From NCBI GenBank assembly GCA_034406715.1, contig CP137871.1:806001-870000 (forward strand): 64,000 nt of DNA, in the 5' to 3' direction. Shown piece by piece: positions 10,443-23,619 of this stretch. Position numbers and translations under genes: made by a program. Position 1 is the stretch's first letter. Every line of letters begins with the position of its first letter. The notes under the pieces were generated by a model. The model made no database searches. It saw nothing but the letters and a program-made list of their open reading frames with translations, and had not been told where the DNA came from. This DNA is from Rhodotorula mucilaginosa. Lineage: Eukaryota > Basidiomycota > Microbotryomycetes > Sporidiobolales > Sporidiobolaceae.

Positions 10443-13354
10443 TCAGTTCAGGGCCGCCTTCGCTCTCCGAGGACTGCGGCGCAGCGTCCTCGTCGTCGGC
10501 GTGGACGGAGAGGGTGGCGGAATCCGGTCGTCTTTGCTTGTTCGCGCGGGAGTCTTGATCGAGCTTCCGGAGCGAGTGAAGCACTTCTTTGATCGCGGCG
10601 GCAAGGATGGTGAGTTCGGTGCAGGCGTGAGTGGCGCTTGAACCCGCGGCGTCGGAACCGGCATCGCCCGCCGTTCAAAGAAGGCCATGGCGAGGTACGC
10701 AACGGTGCGGTCAACCTCGTCGTCGTCGGTAGTCGTAGCCTCCGGAATCTTGTGGCGGGCTGTTAGATCGCGACGACGCTGGACAACCGCGGTCCAGAAG
10801 CGTTGGTACGCCGACTCGGCGGTATCCTTGCCGAGCGTGAGGAGCACCAATGCGTACAGTCCGTGGGCGATGATGTCCTCTGACGGGGAGTACCGCGCAA
10901 CTCGACGCGAGAGGAGCGCCTCTCGTTCGAGAAGGCCGTCATCGACGGCGGCGGTGGAAGACGAGGCGTGCGTCCTCTTCGGCGGTGAGGTCGACTCGAT
11001 CGCGAGGAGAAGACTGAGAACCTCGTCGAACGGGTGTTCCGAGCTGGCTTGACGCAGAATAGCGAGTCGGCGAGGCGAACGCGTAGGCATGGCGAAGTAG
11101 CACGCGAGGAACGGCGAGGTTCCATCGAGAGCTGCCTCACTGGCGGCCATGACGGCCAGATCCCGGAGGCCCGTGTGGCGAGTCGCAATGGCTGCTGCAT
11201 AGTGCTGAGCCGCGGCTGCCGAGTCGAGCTGCTCGTTGGCGATAAAGGCGAGGCGGATGTGCGCGGCCGGATAATCTGACCGGAGCGCGATCGCACGCAG
11301 GAGGCACGCCTTGGCCGCTTCGGTCCGACCTGCTCCCCCGCCACCGCGGAGATGCAGATACTCGCCCAAGAAAGCGTGCGCCGTATAAAGAGTCGGGTCG
11401 ATCTCCACAGCGCGCTGGAGGTGCCGTTCGACGAGGTCGGTCGCGAGAGGCTCGAGGCGAGATAAAGCCTTTGCGAGCCATTCGTGCGCGAACGCGAGCT
11501 TGTTGTCTCGCTTGAGGGCGGCACGCAGGACCTTCGCAGCCTCTGCATAGTCACCGAGCCGGAACAACGTACGACCGAGGCTGGCGCGCGGAGTCGCCCT
11601 ACCCGGATCGAGACGGATCGAACGCTCGAACGCTCTGACCGAGCGGGCGAAATGATCCGTCGCGTTTTTGTCCCCGAGGCGACCAAGGCGGTAATAGGCG
11701 CGTCCGAGCCATTCGCTGGCGATCGCTTTATCGGAGGGCGGGCAAGCGAGCTCCAGTACCGCCGAAAACGTCCGGATCGCATCCTGCGAGCGACCTCGGC
11801 TGTAGAACTTGATTCCGACTTGGAGCTGACTGCGTGCTTCTGCCAATTCGAAAGCGACCGTCCCCGTCAACGACGGAGATCTCTCGCGAAGAGGTGGCGA
11901 CGCGGTTGGACGACTGGATCGTCGACGAAGTACTGACGGGATTGCAGCTCCCGATGCCGCTAGGAGGGTGAGCACGAAGGTGTACCACGCCGGATGAACC
12001 CTCGGCCCGATCGCGTAAGGCGTCGGAAAAGTGCTGACTTCGACGGAATGGTTGAGCGGCGCATACGCGATGGAGCGGGTCGGGGACGAGATCGTCGGTA
12101 CAGCCGTCGTGCGCGCCTTGATGTGCTCCCAGCGCTGATAGGCGAGGAAGACGGCGAGGACGAGACTGAGCATCTGCCAGGGCCACACGCGGTGCTTCGG
12201 GACCGTCGTCTTGCTCTGCCTGCACACGCAAGTCAAGAGTCAGCTTCCAGTTGCGGAACTTTAGTCAGGATGACAACGAACCTGTCTTGAGTCTCCTCAA
12301 CCTGCCCGTTTCCCTCTGCATTGTCGGGCGTGTAGGCGGTGGTCGACGGCAAGACTTCGGACTCGTCGCCTTCGACTCCGGGCGAGTCCACAGGCATGGA
12401 CGGGATCGTGCTGATCGTGATGTCTTCGTCCGGCATGGCGTCGGCGTCGAACTCGAGCATGGACGCGCACTCTGTGAGCCGAGACTTTTCGCCGACACGG
12501 ACATGCCGCGTCACCTCGAGAATGGACGAAAGCGCGTCGTCGCTCTCGATCTGCGGGACAGCAGGAAGCAAGTGCCTCAGCATTGGGTTTCCATGTAAAC
12601 AAGACCCTTTTGCGATTCCATGAAAGAGAATGCGACCGAAACTCACAGTCGAAGTTCCGTCGCCGTGCGCGAGGCGCAACGTCTCGTGCAGCCAGTGCGA
12701 AAAGTCGCTCTGGCTGCGCGTCACACTTTGCGCGAGCAAGACGTCCTCTTGGCTGTCGGTGAGGCCGTCTCGCTCGAGCGGCGACAACGGCGCCGCCAGG
12801 ATCTGTCGCTCGTCATCACTGTCGAATTCGACCTTGCTGATTTGGCCGTCGCGAGGATTGCTCGCCGAGTCGGGTGCATGTAGATCCCGGTCCATGTCCG
12901 GGGCTTCGGCTTCGGCTTCGGCTTGGAAGGACGAGGGACGGAAGCGCTCTTCCGGCTCAGGAGTCGGCAGGTGGACTGCCGGCGTCGTTTCCATCTGCTC
13001 GCCGCCGCCGGAAGCAGCCTGCTCGACGCAATGCCACGACTCGTCGCTGCTGTCTCGCCGCGAGCCTCCCAGAAAGTCTGGCGCGTCGGCATCATGCTCA
13101 TCAAGAAGCACGTCGAGGGAGCGCCCCGCCGCGGCGGCGGCGTCCTCCCTACCTTGGACGGATCCGAGGAGGGACCGAGTTGCCGCGCCGGGAGGTTCGG
13201 TCGATCCGGTTGCGCCTGTCCCGTCTGTATCGGCTGATTTCGAGACGGGCGAGAACAAGGCGGCAGTCGTGTCTGTGGACATGTGGTGGGCATCCTCCCG
13301 CAGCGGTGGTTTGAAAGGATGGCGGCGAGGCGACGAGGGTGGAGTCGAGTCCAT
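10443..13354 (-). CDS. Membrane-anchored TPR protein of unknown function
   Basis: Three exons (13354-12647, 12550-12282, 12219-10443) close exactly to 917 residues. Residues 1-330 are acidic and disordered. Two hydrophobic segments follow, MLSLVLAVFLAYQRW and WYTFVLTLLAASGAA, so the protein looks like a hairpin or bitopic membrane protein. The rest is helical with tetratricopeptide-like units: an AxxYSRGRSQDAI type, SEWLGRAYYRLGRLGDK, ASLGRTLFRLGDYAEAAK, AHEWLAKALSRLEP, AHAFLGEYLHLRG and AHIRLAFIANEQLDSAA. The tail (after about residue 860) is basic, Ser/Pro/Arg-rich. TPR arrays are protein-binding scaffolds, so it may recruit a soluble partner to a membrane, but nothing identifies the organelle. 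I do not recognise a named family. Splice joins restore both frame and sense (for example ETQDR|QSKTT). Start is the first ATG of the open frame. Confidence 0.75.
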
Positions 13355-13898
13355 CGCAACCGGTTATCGAGGGCGCGAGAGAAGCGCAGAAGCGCAGAAG
13401 CAAGGTGAGCGGGTGCAGACAGCAGTTGGACTCGCTCGCTCGCACGGTTAGAAGCAATATGTCGTTGCAGCGTTCGAAGTGGCTGGTCGATCGACGCCAA
13501 CAATGAGACTCTAGCGCCCGCCCAGCCCAGTCGCGACCACGCGCGTGATGTACACATTCCCGGCGCGCGGGACAGCTAGAGCCGCGACGTTCACGTGTCG
13601 TTCAACGGGTCGCTGGATTCGATGATGAGGAGGCGAGCAGGCACGCCAGGTCGGGATGTTGATCGACTGCGCGCAGCTCGTGGTCGGTAGCTGTCTGCTG
13701 TAGCCTGAGCATGCGTGTCCGTAGCCTCTTGTAATACTGCCCCATACAGTATGCATGGTGTAGCTGATCGAGTCCGAGAAGCGGCGAGGCGGCGACCGGC
13801 AGCTCCGCCTCCGTCTCCGGAGTCGGCGTGCCCGTCATCAGTCAGCAACGCCGACCCGCGGTGATCAAGCTGACTGATTGCTGCAAGTCGAGACGACG
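13355..13898. other. Divergent promoter region (TPR gene / thioredoxin-like gene)
   Basis: 544 bp between two outward-facing start codons. No convincing ORF or RNA gene. Antisense frames here have no conserved pattern. Confidence 0.45.
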
Positions 13899-15131
<1,233 letters not shown>

Positions 15132-15583
15132 GGCGGGGTTAGTACGCGCGAGTCGAACGTAAGCAGGTGGGGTCAACGTTTTTGGTCGAGTGTTGTAGAG
15201 AGAGTTTTCTTGGCTGTATAGATTTCCGCCCTTCTGGTGAGAGGAGGTTGGCATTTCCTTTGCGCGGCGTTCCGCCCAGTTGACGCTGCTTTCATGTCTG
15301 TCTCTCCAAACAGCTCTCTATAGCTCGATGAGACGAACGCGGCTGACTCGCTCGCCTGAGAGAGAGAATGCCATCAATGGGGAGCGAGAGAGAGAGATTG
15401 GCAACCGAGAGAAAAGCCATGCAAAGGGAGGGGGAACAGATTGGGAGAAGACGTCGTGAAAAGCAGAGCAAGGCGAGATGGGGACCGCAGCACACGAAGG
15501 TGCAAACAAAAAGAAGATAGAAACGCTCGGGAACGGTGTCTGCGCCAGAGAGAGAGAGAGAGTGTGTGGGAACGAAGTCGGGT
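15132..15583. other. Convergent 3' region, GA-rich
   Basis: 452 bp between the stops of the thioredoxin-like gene (+) and tropomyosin (-). It contains several short, imperfect (GA)n tracts, around 15356-15395 and 15549-15562. It probably holds both 3' UTRs; no ORF of note. Confidence 0.45.
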
Positions 15584-16634
15584 TTAGATGTCGTCCATCG
15601 CGCGTGCGAGCTGTCAGGAGATCCGGCCGAAGACGGTCAGCTCTGGGTCGTGCAATCCACAATACGGGCGCAAGGGAGAACGCTTATTCACCTCGTCGAG
15701 CTCTGCCTTGGACTGCTTGAACTTGTCCTCGGCCTCTCCGGCCTTTTTCTCCCACTCGTCCCGCTCCTGCTCGATGCGCGCGATCGTGCGCTCAAAGTGC
15801 TCAGCCTTGACGTCGACCTGTCGCAGCCTGTCCAAAAAGATCACGTTGTCGCGCGCGCGTGCGGTCAGGGGCCAGAAGAAGTCTTTGACCGTCTTCGCGC
15901 TGCTCCACCCGGGGGGATTACGGTTACGGGTACGCACTTGTCGGTGGTCTCGCGGAGTTGCCTCTCCTGGTTGTCGAGGTCCTCTTCGAGTTTGTCGACC
16001 TTGCGTTTCAGGATCTCGTTCTCGGTGCGGTGCCCTTCGACGTCCTCTGTCGCGCCCTTTGCCTCTTGCAGCTTTTGCTCTGCCTTTTCGAGGTCGGCTT
16101 CGAGGTTGGCGATGCGGTGCTGGAGCGAGACGATCTCTTGGTCTTTGGTCATCAACTCGTGCTCGAGCTTCTTGTTGGCTGCCTCGGCTCTGTTGGGTCC
16201 AACCACGCGTTCGGTGGGGGAGGGGGTGTGAAAGCGAAAGGGGCGGGGGTCCGCGTCCTGTCAGCATGCCTTGTTCTGGGTCTGTATGTAGCCTCTCTCG
16301 AGCGCATCTCCGGCCCGGTGCTTTCGCCCATGGCTTGCACGCCAACCAGCGACGGTGGCACAAAGAGAGAGAGAGAGGTGCCGACTCGACTGACTCTTCG
16401 GCGCGGGTGGCATTCTGGTCGGCTTCGTTGCGGAGGGAGGCGAGGCGCTACGGGTCCAAGTGTCAGTCTCCCCTGCGTATACGCGGCGCAGAGTGTGCGT
16501 GTGCGGTGTGTGCGGGTTGATGACGGTGTCGTTGACGCTCGCTCACCTCTTTGATCTTGTCCTGTGAGCGAGCAACGGGAGCGTGGTCAGATTGCTAGCT
16601 TGTACTCAGTGATCCACTCTCAGGTGCGCACCAT
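15584..16634 (-). CDS. TPM1: Tropomyosin
   Basis: A coiled-coil protein of about 160 residues, the usual fungal tropomyosin length. The central exon reads continuous heptads (ANKKLEHELMTKDQEIVSL, then HRTENEILKRKVDKLEEDL). Later exons give LRQVDVKAEHFERTIARIE and the end ...LARAMDDI with the stop at 15584. It polymerises along formin-made actin cables and guides myosin V transport and cytokinesis. The first coding exon is only ATG (16634-16632), followed by a 15-nt exon (16561-16547, DKIKE) and then RLASLRNEADQNATRAEE (ending near 16390). Joins at the 3' end (TTDK|LRQ, DE|LARAM) close in frame. The join between the exon near 16300 (ALERGYIQTQNK) and the central exon has no GT donor, so that boundary is unresolved. 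A 122-bp promoter is shared with RED/IK. Confidence 0.88.
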
Positions 16635-16756
16635 GTTCTGATTGCGTGTGGTCGAGGAGAGAGCCACGAGTCCAACTCGCGATCGCCTTTGACCACCGAC
16701 CGACTTGTGACCTGCAACGCTACACTCGCAAGACGGGTGGAACTGAAGCTACAGCG
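16635..16756. promoter_or_regulatory. Short bidirectional promoter, tropomyosin / RED
   Basis: 122 bp separates the two outward-facing ATGs, so both genes must start transcription from this segment or from within each other's leader. No TATA box is evident. Confidence 0.5.
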
Positions 16757-18650
16757 ATGGATCAGGACGCATTCCGCTCGCTGCTCGCTACTCCGGCCCG
16801 CTCCTCCGACCAGGGTCGCTCGCCCACCTCGTCAAGGGCTCCTGCCACTTCTCGCTTCGGAATCGCTCCGCCGAAACGAGCCCTCGCCCAGTCGACCACC
16901 AAGGACCTCGCGACCGATCTCAAACCGAGAAAGGTCCCCAAGCCTCGCAGGAATCCGGACGGGTCCCTGTACCGCGACCGTGCCGCAGAACGGAGGGCAG
17001 GCCGCGACGGCGACTTTGCAGACGCAGAGAAACTCCTCGAGGTCTCTGTGCTCCCCTCCCTTAGCCGCCGGGATTCGCGCTGACGAGACGCCCCTCGGCT
17101 TAGGACTTTAAATCGCGCTCGGAAACCGCCGGAGTTTCGAAAGATGTCCTCGAAGATCAGATGAAGTACCTGGTGCGCGACATACTCAACCAGGACGCTC
17201 GTGTCCTTTCTCGGTTCTCCGGGCTGACTTCCCATTCCCTCGTTGCGATCCTTTCAAATAGGGAGGCGACGAACACCACTCGATCCTCGTCAAAGGTCTC
17301 GATATCGCGCTCCTCGAACGCAAAAAGGCCGAACTCGCCCAAAAAGCCGAACGCGAACTCGACGACGTCGAAGACGAACTAGACGCCGCGTTCAACGAGA
17401 ACCCCGTCGCACCACCACTGTCTGGCGGCGTTTCGCCGCCTCCTCGACCAAGTACGTCGACGGCGCGGGCAGGAGTAGGATCAGGATCAGGAGGAGGAGC
17501 CGAGCCGACCTTGGCCAAGCGGAAAAAGACGCGAGACGAGCTCATCGCCGAGATGAAAGCGATGCGAGCCGGTCAAGCAGCAGCCGCGGCAGGAGCGGCG
17601 AAGGGTGCATCGGACGGAGGAGCGGGAGGAGGAGCGTCCGAATCGCGATTCAAGCCGATCGGATCGACCAGCACAGATAACAAGAAGGGCAAGGGCAAGG
17701 AAACTGCGAGCGGAGGAGGGTGGAAGACGGTCGGTGGTGCCGGTGACGGCGGCGGTGGCGAGAAGAAGAAGCGCAAGAAACGCAAGGTCGTCCCTCCGAC
17801 TGCGGCAGATCAGACCCTGCCGACCGCGCCAGACTCGGCGACTGCGTCCGCTCCTTCGAAGGAGCTTCCGTCTTCAGCACCGGTTCCTGCCCCCGCACCC
17901 GCACCCGCACCCGTGGCGGAAGACGACGACGACATGGACATTTTTGGCGACGTGGGCGATTACAAAGGTCTCGACACGGACGAAGAGTCGGACGCTGGAG
18001 GTGGGAGTGCCGCTCCTGCGACCTCGACAGCGACCTCGACCTTGACCGGCACCGGCAAACGGAAATACTTTGATGATGACGACGACGAGGTGGACGAGAT
18101 GGGAACCTCGACGGCGCCGACTGGGATCGAAGACTTGGCGGCGAGGCAAGCGGCAGCGAACGTTGCTGCTGCTGCTGCTGCTGCTGGCGGTGCAGGTCCC
18201 AGTGCGGGCGCGGGCGTGGGCGGTGGAGAGGAAGACGAGGCTCGGGGGGAGGACCGGCCGATGCGACTTGAAGGGTTAAGTGGAGCGGGACCGAGCGTGA
18301 AAGAGTTGCTCGAGATGGACAAGGCGGCCGAGGCGGAGGAGAAACGCCAGGCGGTGAGTCCTATTTTTCTCGGCTTCAGAATCAATCATCCGCAAGCCAG
18401 ATTGGTCGCGGCTGCGTGCCGCGCACGCACGCGCCAGATCAGATCAGATCGCTGACTCCCATCTCCTGCGATTGTGACGGGGATGGCACTCCTGCAGCGG
18501 AAACTGAAAGCAAAGGAGAAAGCCGAAGCGAGGCGGGCCAACATGACGGACGCGGACAAGGCGAATCAGGATTACCAGAAGATGATGGCGCACCTCGAGA
18601 AGAAGGACGGCGGCCCAGGTGGCGGTGGCGGCAAGAAGCACAGTCCTTAA
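16757..18650 (+). CDS. IK: RED/IK spliceosome protein
   Basis: Four exons (16757-17041, 17104-17172, 17262-18353, 18498-18650) close to 532 residues. The RED N-terminal signature is clear: YRDRAAERR, then DFKSRSETAG, KYLGGDEHHS and LVKGLDIALLERKKAEL. RED/IK (SMU2 in plants) binds SMU1 and enters the B complex of the spliceosome, where it affects weak splice sites. The rest is low complexity: Gly/Ala runs, a KKKRKKRK nuclear signal near residue 300, acidic patches (EDDDDMDIFGD) and an Ala run coded by repeated GCT codons. The RE/RD dipeptide repeats of animal RED are absent. The C-terminal exon is basic and helical (KEKAEARRANMTDADK). The first donor is GTCTCT, weaker than usual, but the frame and the conserved block demand the join. 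It converges on DBP4. Confidence 0.85.
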
Positions 18651-18800
18651 GAAAGACGAGGAATGGTTTTGAACTTGTACTTTGCGAGGGTTTGAAAAAA
18701 GCTAAAATGACGACAACATTCGGAGAGTGTACTAGGCAAAAACTGGGAAGAACGAGTCCTGGTGTGATGATGAAGAGAAGAGGAGAGGAGACGGCAACTT

Positions 18801-21800
18801 TCATCGCCGCGAGAGAGCCTGCAGCGCGAGTGCCTCGAGGTCGACCTTGGGCTTCTTCGCTTCCCGTTCGCGGTCCTCGTCGTCGTCTTCGAAGCGCGCA
18901 CGACGATTCTTGGCCACAACGGGGGCCCGCGCCGGTCGCTCATAACTGTCGCGGTCATCGTCGTCGTTGTCGGCGCCGCCCGAGTCGGACCCGAGTTCGA
19001 CGCCCGAGAAATCGGGATGGACAATCTCGTCCATCGGTTCAAAGTTGTCGTCGCCGTTTGCGCCGAGACCATGGACCTGCAGCGAAAAAGGTGTCTCCCC
19101 GGATCAGCGAGAGTCCGTACAAAGTAGAGCGCGGAAAAGAAGACCAAAGTGTGCTCACCTCGCGCTCAATCTCCTTGCGTTTGCGCTTCTTCTCGAGGCG
19201 CTTCTCCTTGACGCGCTGCTTGTCGAGCACGTCCTGCTTCGCGAGCTCCTCGCCCTCCTTCTCGACAAACTGCTTCCGGAGTTCGGCCGCGTCTCCGAGG
19301 CGGGCAAAGTCCTCCTCGTCGCCGAGCTCGTAGACGGCGTGCGCGCCGCCTTCGTCGTCGAACGTGAGCTTGGTCGGGTTGCCCTTGGTCGACAGCATGG
19401 CCTTCTTCGACATGCCCTGCTTGAGTTTGCGCTTCGACAGGAAGCTCGAGCTGGGGAGCTCGCGCTCGTTCAGTTCGTGGTCGTGCCGCTTGATCGTGAT
19501 AAAGTCGTCTTCGTCGTCGTCGCCGCCGGCGGGGCCGAGCCGTCCCGATCGGTCGTCTTCGCCGTCGTGATCGACGACCTTGTTGTAGTGGTCCGAGAGG
19601 ATGGTTTGCGACTTGCGTGCGAACATCCGGTCGTACTTGGTCTTGGCCGCCTTCGAAGTCTGGAAAGAGTCGCGAAAGCTCAGTGAGCGGGAGGAGTACA
19701 CGGGCGCTCGAGACTGTCGACTGACCTGTTCCTCCTCAGAGCCGGCCTGTGCCTCCTCACCGACGTTGGCGTCAGACTCGGCGTCACTGTCGCCGTCCGA
19801 CTCGTCCTCGTCGCTGCCCGACTCGTCACTGCCGTTCTCCTTCTTCTGCTCAATCTCCTGGCGAAGCTCCTCGACCTGTCGAACCTTGTTCTTTTGCGCG
19901 CTCGCTTCCTGCTTGCTCGTGAACCTGATCTTGGGTGCACCGGCGAGACCGAGCGAGGCGGCGTACTCTTCGAGCGGGAGCGCATCGACCTTGAAGATGG
20001 TCTTGTCCTTCTGGAGATGAACAGAGCGGACGTAGGAGATGAAGGCCTGACGAACGTGGACGCAAAAAAGGGGGTCAGTACTGTCTCGCGAAAGGGTAAG
20101 AATTTGTTTGCGCCCCCCTCCGTAAGACGCGCGCTCGACGACACCATGGATCAGCGATCTTGGTGGATAAATTGATGTTCTCATAGGGGAAGATAGTCCC
20201 TCTGAAGTAGCAAATATGAATGACAAGTGTCGTGTTCATCATATATGGTGCCGTCGAGGCGGGGTGTCCGGCCGAGGAGCGCAGAGCCGAGAATCGAGGA
20301 GCGGAAACACGCACCCGTTGAGCCAGGAACTTGATCTCGGGGAACTGGAAAGCGGCGCTCTGAAGCTGACTCCGGATCGACTGCTTCTTCTTCTCGTTCG
20401 CCTTGATCTTGTTGACCTCGATCTTCTTGGCCGCGAGTCGTCGCAACATGCCTTCCTCCTCGCTCGGCAGCAAGAACAGGAGCGCCTTGCCCTTGGCCTG
20501 ATATCGGGCCGTGCGACCGACGCGGTGGATGTACGTGTCGACGTCTTCTGGTGCGTCGACCTGGACTACCCAGTCGATGGCGGGAAAGTCGAGACCACGA
20601 GCGGCGACATCGGTGGCGAACATGACGGCATGCTTCGACGTGAGGAAACGCTGGTAGATCTCGAGCCGCTGCATCTGCTTCTGCTTGCCGTGCATGTGCA
20701 TGAGGGGCACACCGGGCCGCATATGCCGGAAGTTCTCGTAGACGAAGCGGACCTAGTGCGACAGGGAGGTCAGTCTCGAGGGATATCGGGGAGGTGGCGA
20801 TGAAACGGCAAACATACCTGCTTCGTGCTGGACAAGAAGACGATCGTCTTGGTGAAGAGATGCGTCTTGATGAAGCTCCACAGGATATCGAGCTTGTTCG
20901 GCAGGTCGACGACCATGTAGTGCTGTTCGAGGTTGGCGGGCACCTCGCCGAGCGGTTCCTCGTCGCCGTCCTCTGCCTTCTCCTTGCCCTTGCCGTTGAT
21001 CACCGGGTTGTTCTCGCGGACGGCGACGTACTCCGGGTCTTTGAGCGAGAGACGAGCCAGATCCTTGACGGACTTGGTCTGGGTGGCAGAAAAGAGGAGG
21101 GTCTGGCGAGATTTCGGCAGGTGACCGATGATCGCGTTGAGAGACGAGGAGAAACCCATGTCAAGGATGCGATCTGCCTCGTCGAGGACTGTGGGGTGGT
21201 TTCGTTGTTAGCCCCGCCTGAAATAGCGCCAGTCGATGTGAAACCGCTCACCGAGAAGCTCGAGATGATCGCATTCAAAGCCGAGCGTCTGATCCATGTG
21301 CTGCAACAAGCGGCCCGGCGTCGCGACGAGGATGTTCATCCGTGATAGTCGCTCCTGCTCGTCCTTAAGGTTCTTGCCGCCAATGACGAGACCGGCCGAG
21401 AATTGGTGATGGCCGCCAATCTTGCGGAGCACCTCGAAGATTTGTACGGCCTGCGAGGGAGGGCGGGCGTTGTCAGCAGGATGACATTGATTGCGGCATC
21501 GTGTGATCCGTGGGAACGTACCAGTTCTCGGGTCGGCGAGATGACGAGCGCTCCGAGGCCGTCTTGAGGTCCCCACCGTTTCCGCAGGAGCACCTCGAGG
21601 ACCGGGATCAGGAAGGCGAGCGTCTTTCCGCTTCCGGTCCGTGCGGCGCCGAGCACGTCCTTGCCCTTGAGGGCGAGCGGCACTGCTCGTTGCTGGATGT
21701 CGGTCATGCGCGTGTAGTACGCCGACTTGAGACCGGCGAGGGTCTGCTTCGACAGCGGCAGATCGCTGAACTCTTCGGCGCCCGCGCCATCCTAGCAGTT

Positions 21801-22002
21801 GTTGCGCAAGTCAGTACTATTCTAGCTTTGCTCGTACGCCCTTGGAGTGCAGAGAGAGAGGAGGGAGACGTACGAATTCGTCGACCGCCCGTTGCAGCTC
21901 CTCGAGCGCTCTCCGTTCGAGCTCCTTCTTCTGACCGCGGCTAGAGGGTTTTGCCTTTGCCTTCCCCTTGTCCGTACGTGCATGTGTTGGATGGCCCGCC
22001 AT
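18801..22002 (-). CDS. DBP4: DEAD-box RNA helicase Dbp4/DDX10
   Basis: A multi-exon gene (about eight exons) with all DEAD-box motifs in order. They are a Q-motif region ([11 protein letters not shown] ... TDIQQRAVP), motif [33 protein letters not shown], and the C-lobe motifs [11 protein letters not shown] and HRVGRTAR. After the core come the Dbp4-type helical DUF4217 region ([20 protein letters not shown]) and a long charged tail ([17 protein letters not shown]). This combination marks DDX10/Dbp4 rather than Has1 or Drs1. Dbp4 acts in the nucleolar small-subunit processome and releases U14 snoRNA from pre-rRNA. Start is ATG at 22002 ([18 protein letters not shown]), and the stop is TGA at 18803-18801. 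It is divergent from MHF2 across 190 bp and converges on RED/IK with 150 bp between the stops. Confidence 0.93.
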
Positions 22003-22192
22003 GACTGGCGAGTGGTGTGCAAAGAGAGGACGAAGCGAGCGACGACTCGTCCAAGCGCTGCTCGCGATCGTTCCGCGCAAGATCGACTTGGTCAGTTTTC
22101 ATCAACAAAGTCGCTGGTCGACCAACATCCAAGTCACCTCCAGCTTCGCCTCCCATCAGAGAGGGCAACTGGGGAACGCCGCGCAGGTAGAC
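22003..22192. promoter_or_regulatory. Bidirectional promoter, DBP4 / MHF2
   Basis: 190 bp between divergent start codons of DBP4 and the CENP-X homologue. No obvious TATA box. Confidence 0.5.
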
Positions 22193-22686
22193 ATGGCAGA
22201 CGAGGAGCAACCCGACCACCCGGTCTTCAAACAGGTACGCCAACCCAGAGCAACTGCAGCCCCACTTTGTCCTCACTGATGCACCGTGTCTACTCCACAG
22301 GCGACTGTCAAGGAGCTCCTCCGCCTCTCGCACGAACCAAACACGCGGAGTGAGTCGTGCTGCTTTCGACTCCGGTTCACCTCGCTCGATCTCTCTCACC
22401 GCACTCTGACCCGTTCCACCCGCCGACAGTCAGCGCCGCTGCAACGCATCTGAGTGCAGAGTACCTGCGCTTGTTCGCGACCGAAGCGATTCACCGCGCC
22501 GCCGAAGTCGCCGAAAAGGAGCGAGAAGCGAGTAAGGAGGCCGGCAAGGCAGGCCCTCCTGGTATGCTCGAAGTGAGTCGTTCGGTCTCAACCGAGCGAG
22601 CTGGCAGCAATCTGACTTTGTTCCCTTACCTTCAGACAAAGCATCTGGAACAGATCCTGGCGGGCGTGCTCCTCGACTTCTCGTGA
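22193..22686 (+). CDS. MHF2: CENP-X / MHF2 histone-fold protein
   Basis: Four exons (22193-22234, 22301-22349, 22430-22572, 22636-22686) close to 94 residues, the normal size for this family. The histone fold reads VKELLRLS, then ISAAATHLSAEYLRLFATEAIHRAAEVAE, then a final helix TKHLEQILAGVLLDFS. The AEYLRLF...EAIHRAA block is the CENP-X signature. With CENP-S/MHF1 it forms a tetramer that binds DNA at kinetochores (with CENP-T/W) and helps FANCM/Mph1 at stalled forks. The third intron is 63 nt, a multiple of three with no stop, so its retention would insert 21 residues rather than truncate the protein. The partner MHF1 is not in the window. Confidence 0.88.
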
Positions 22687-23535
22687 TGGTTCTCCGGCGC
22701 CAGGCTCACGACTGAAGGACTCGCGCCTTCTGGCCCGCGCATTTTGTGCCTTCTCTTGTTGTTTCTTATACGCATGCAACCATTCAGTACCATCCCTCTG
22801 TTTCCTGAGACAGGTCTCATGCCCGCGCGAGCTACGGTGCGTGAGAGGAAGTGGTTTCTGGCGAGCTTTGCAACGTTGCTGCCGAGCCGGTCGCGCAAGC
22901 TTGTGCAGTGCGGCGCCGCGAGCGCATAGCTGGAGAGGATGGAATTGAGGCAGCGGAGAGACTTGCTACGTCGCCGTTGCCTCTTTTCCGTGTCAAAGTG
23001 CAGTTCGAATCGCAAGGCCTTCTTTCGCCAGGCATGACGCAAGCAGTAGGCACGCGGAGACGCATTCACGCCCGCCTACAGATTCGACGCACACTGGCAA
23101 TGATTGGCATCACGCCGCTCGCCATCCCGGCAGGAGCTTGAGAATCGAGTATCGAAGTGTAAACCCGGTAACGCCACTGCCGACGGGCATGCAGTCCTCG
23201 CCATCCCAGTGGGGCTTGACGACTCAGAAAGATCCCTCTGGAGCGAGCTTGGTGGACTCGCATATAAAGGCTCCGGCCTCGGGTCCGGGTTTCGGGAGAG
23301 GCGCACATCTGCGGACGATCAATTACGAAGGACCAGAGGAAAGAAACCCGTTAAACGGAGAATGCCGGGAAGTTGTCTCTCCCCAAGGAAGACAGAGAGA
23401 TCAGAGCGTCATCCGGCATCCTTTTGTTGAGCTGTAAGAACCACCGCATACCTGTACGTGAAGGAATGGAGGAGCGCAAACGCGACCCCGATGCATTCGA
23501 GATATAAACGCATAATTACAACGCTTCAACGTGAC
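22687..23535. other. Gene-free stretch upstream of tRNA-Pro
   Basis: About 850 bp between MHF2 and the tRNA. Short frames on both strands show no family pattern. I see no promoter motif, repeat or RNA that I can name. Confidence 0.4.
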
Positions 23536-23619
23536 GGCCTGATGGTCTAGAGGTATGATTCTCTCTTAGGGTTACTTACCGTTTGGGAGAGGTCCCGGGT
23601 TCAATCCCCGGTTAGGCCC
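23536..23619 (+). tRNA. tRNA-Pro (anticodon AGG) with a 12-nt intron
   Basis: The cloverleaf folds fully. The acceptor is GGCCTGA with TTAGGCC (one G-T pair); the D arm starts GGTCTAGAGG; the anticodon stem is CTCTC with GGGAG; the anticodon is AGG; the T stem is CCGGG/CCCGG with the TTCAATC loop. A 12-nt insert beginning TTACTTACC follows position 37, the normal place for a nuclear tRNA intron. The discriminator base is C. tRNA-Pro(AGG) with a short intron is common in fungi. Confidence 0.93.

Noticed and set aside
12630-13451. 273-codon plus-strand open frame
   Set aside because: It is exactly antisense to the first exons of the TPR gene, whose splice joins close in frame; the plus-strand product is Ser/Arg-rich shadow sequence.
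18416-19333. 305-codon plus-strand frame spanning RED 3' end and DBP4
   Set aside because: It runs through a RED intron and antisense into DBP4; Arg-rich chance frame.
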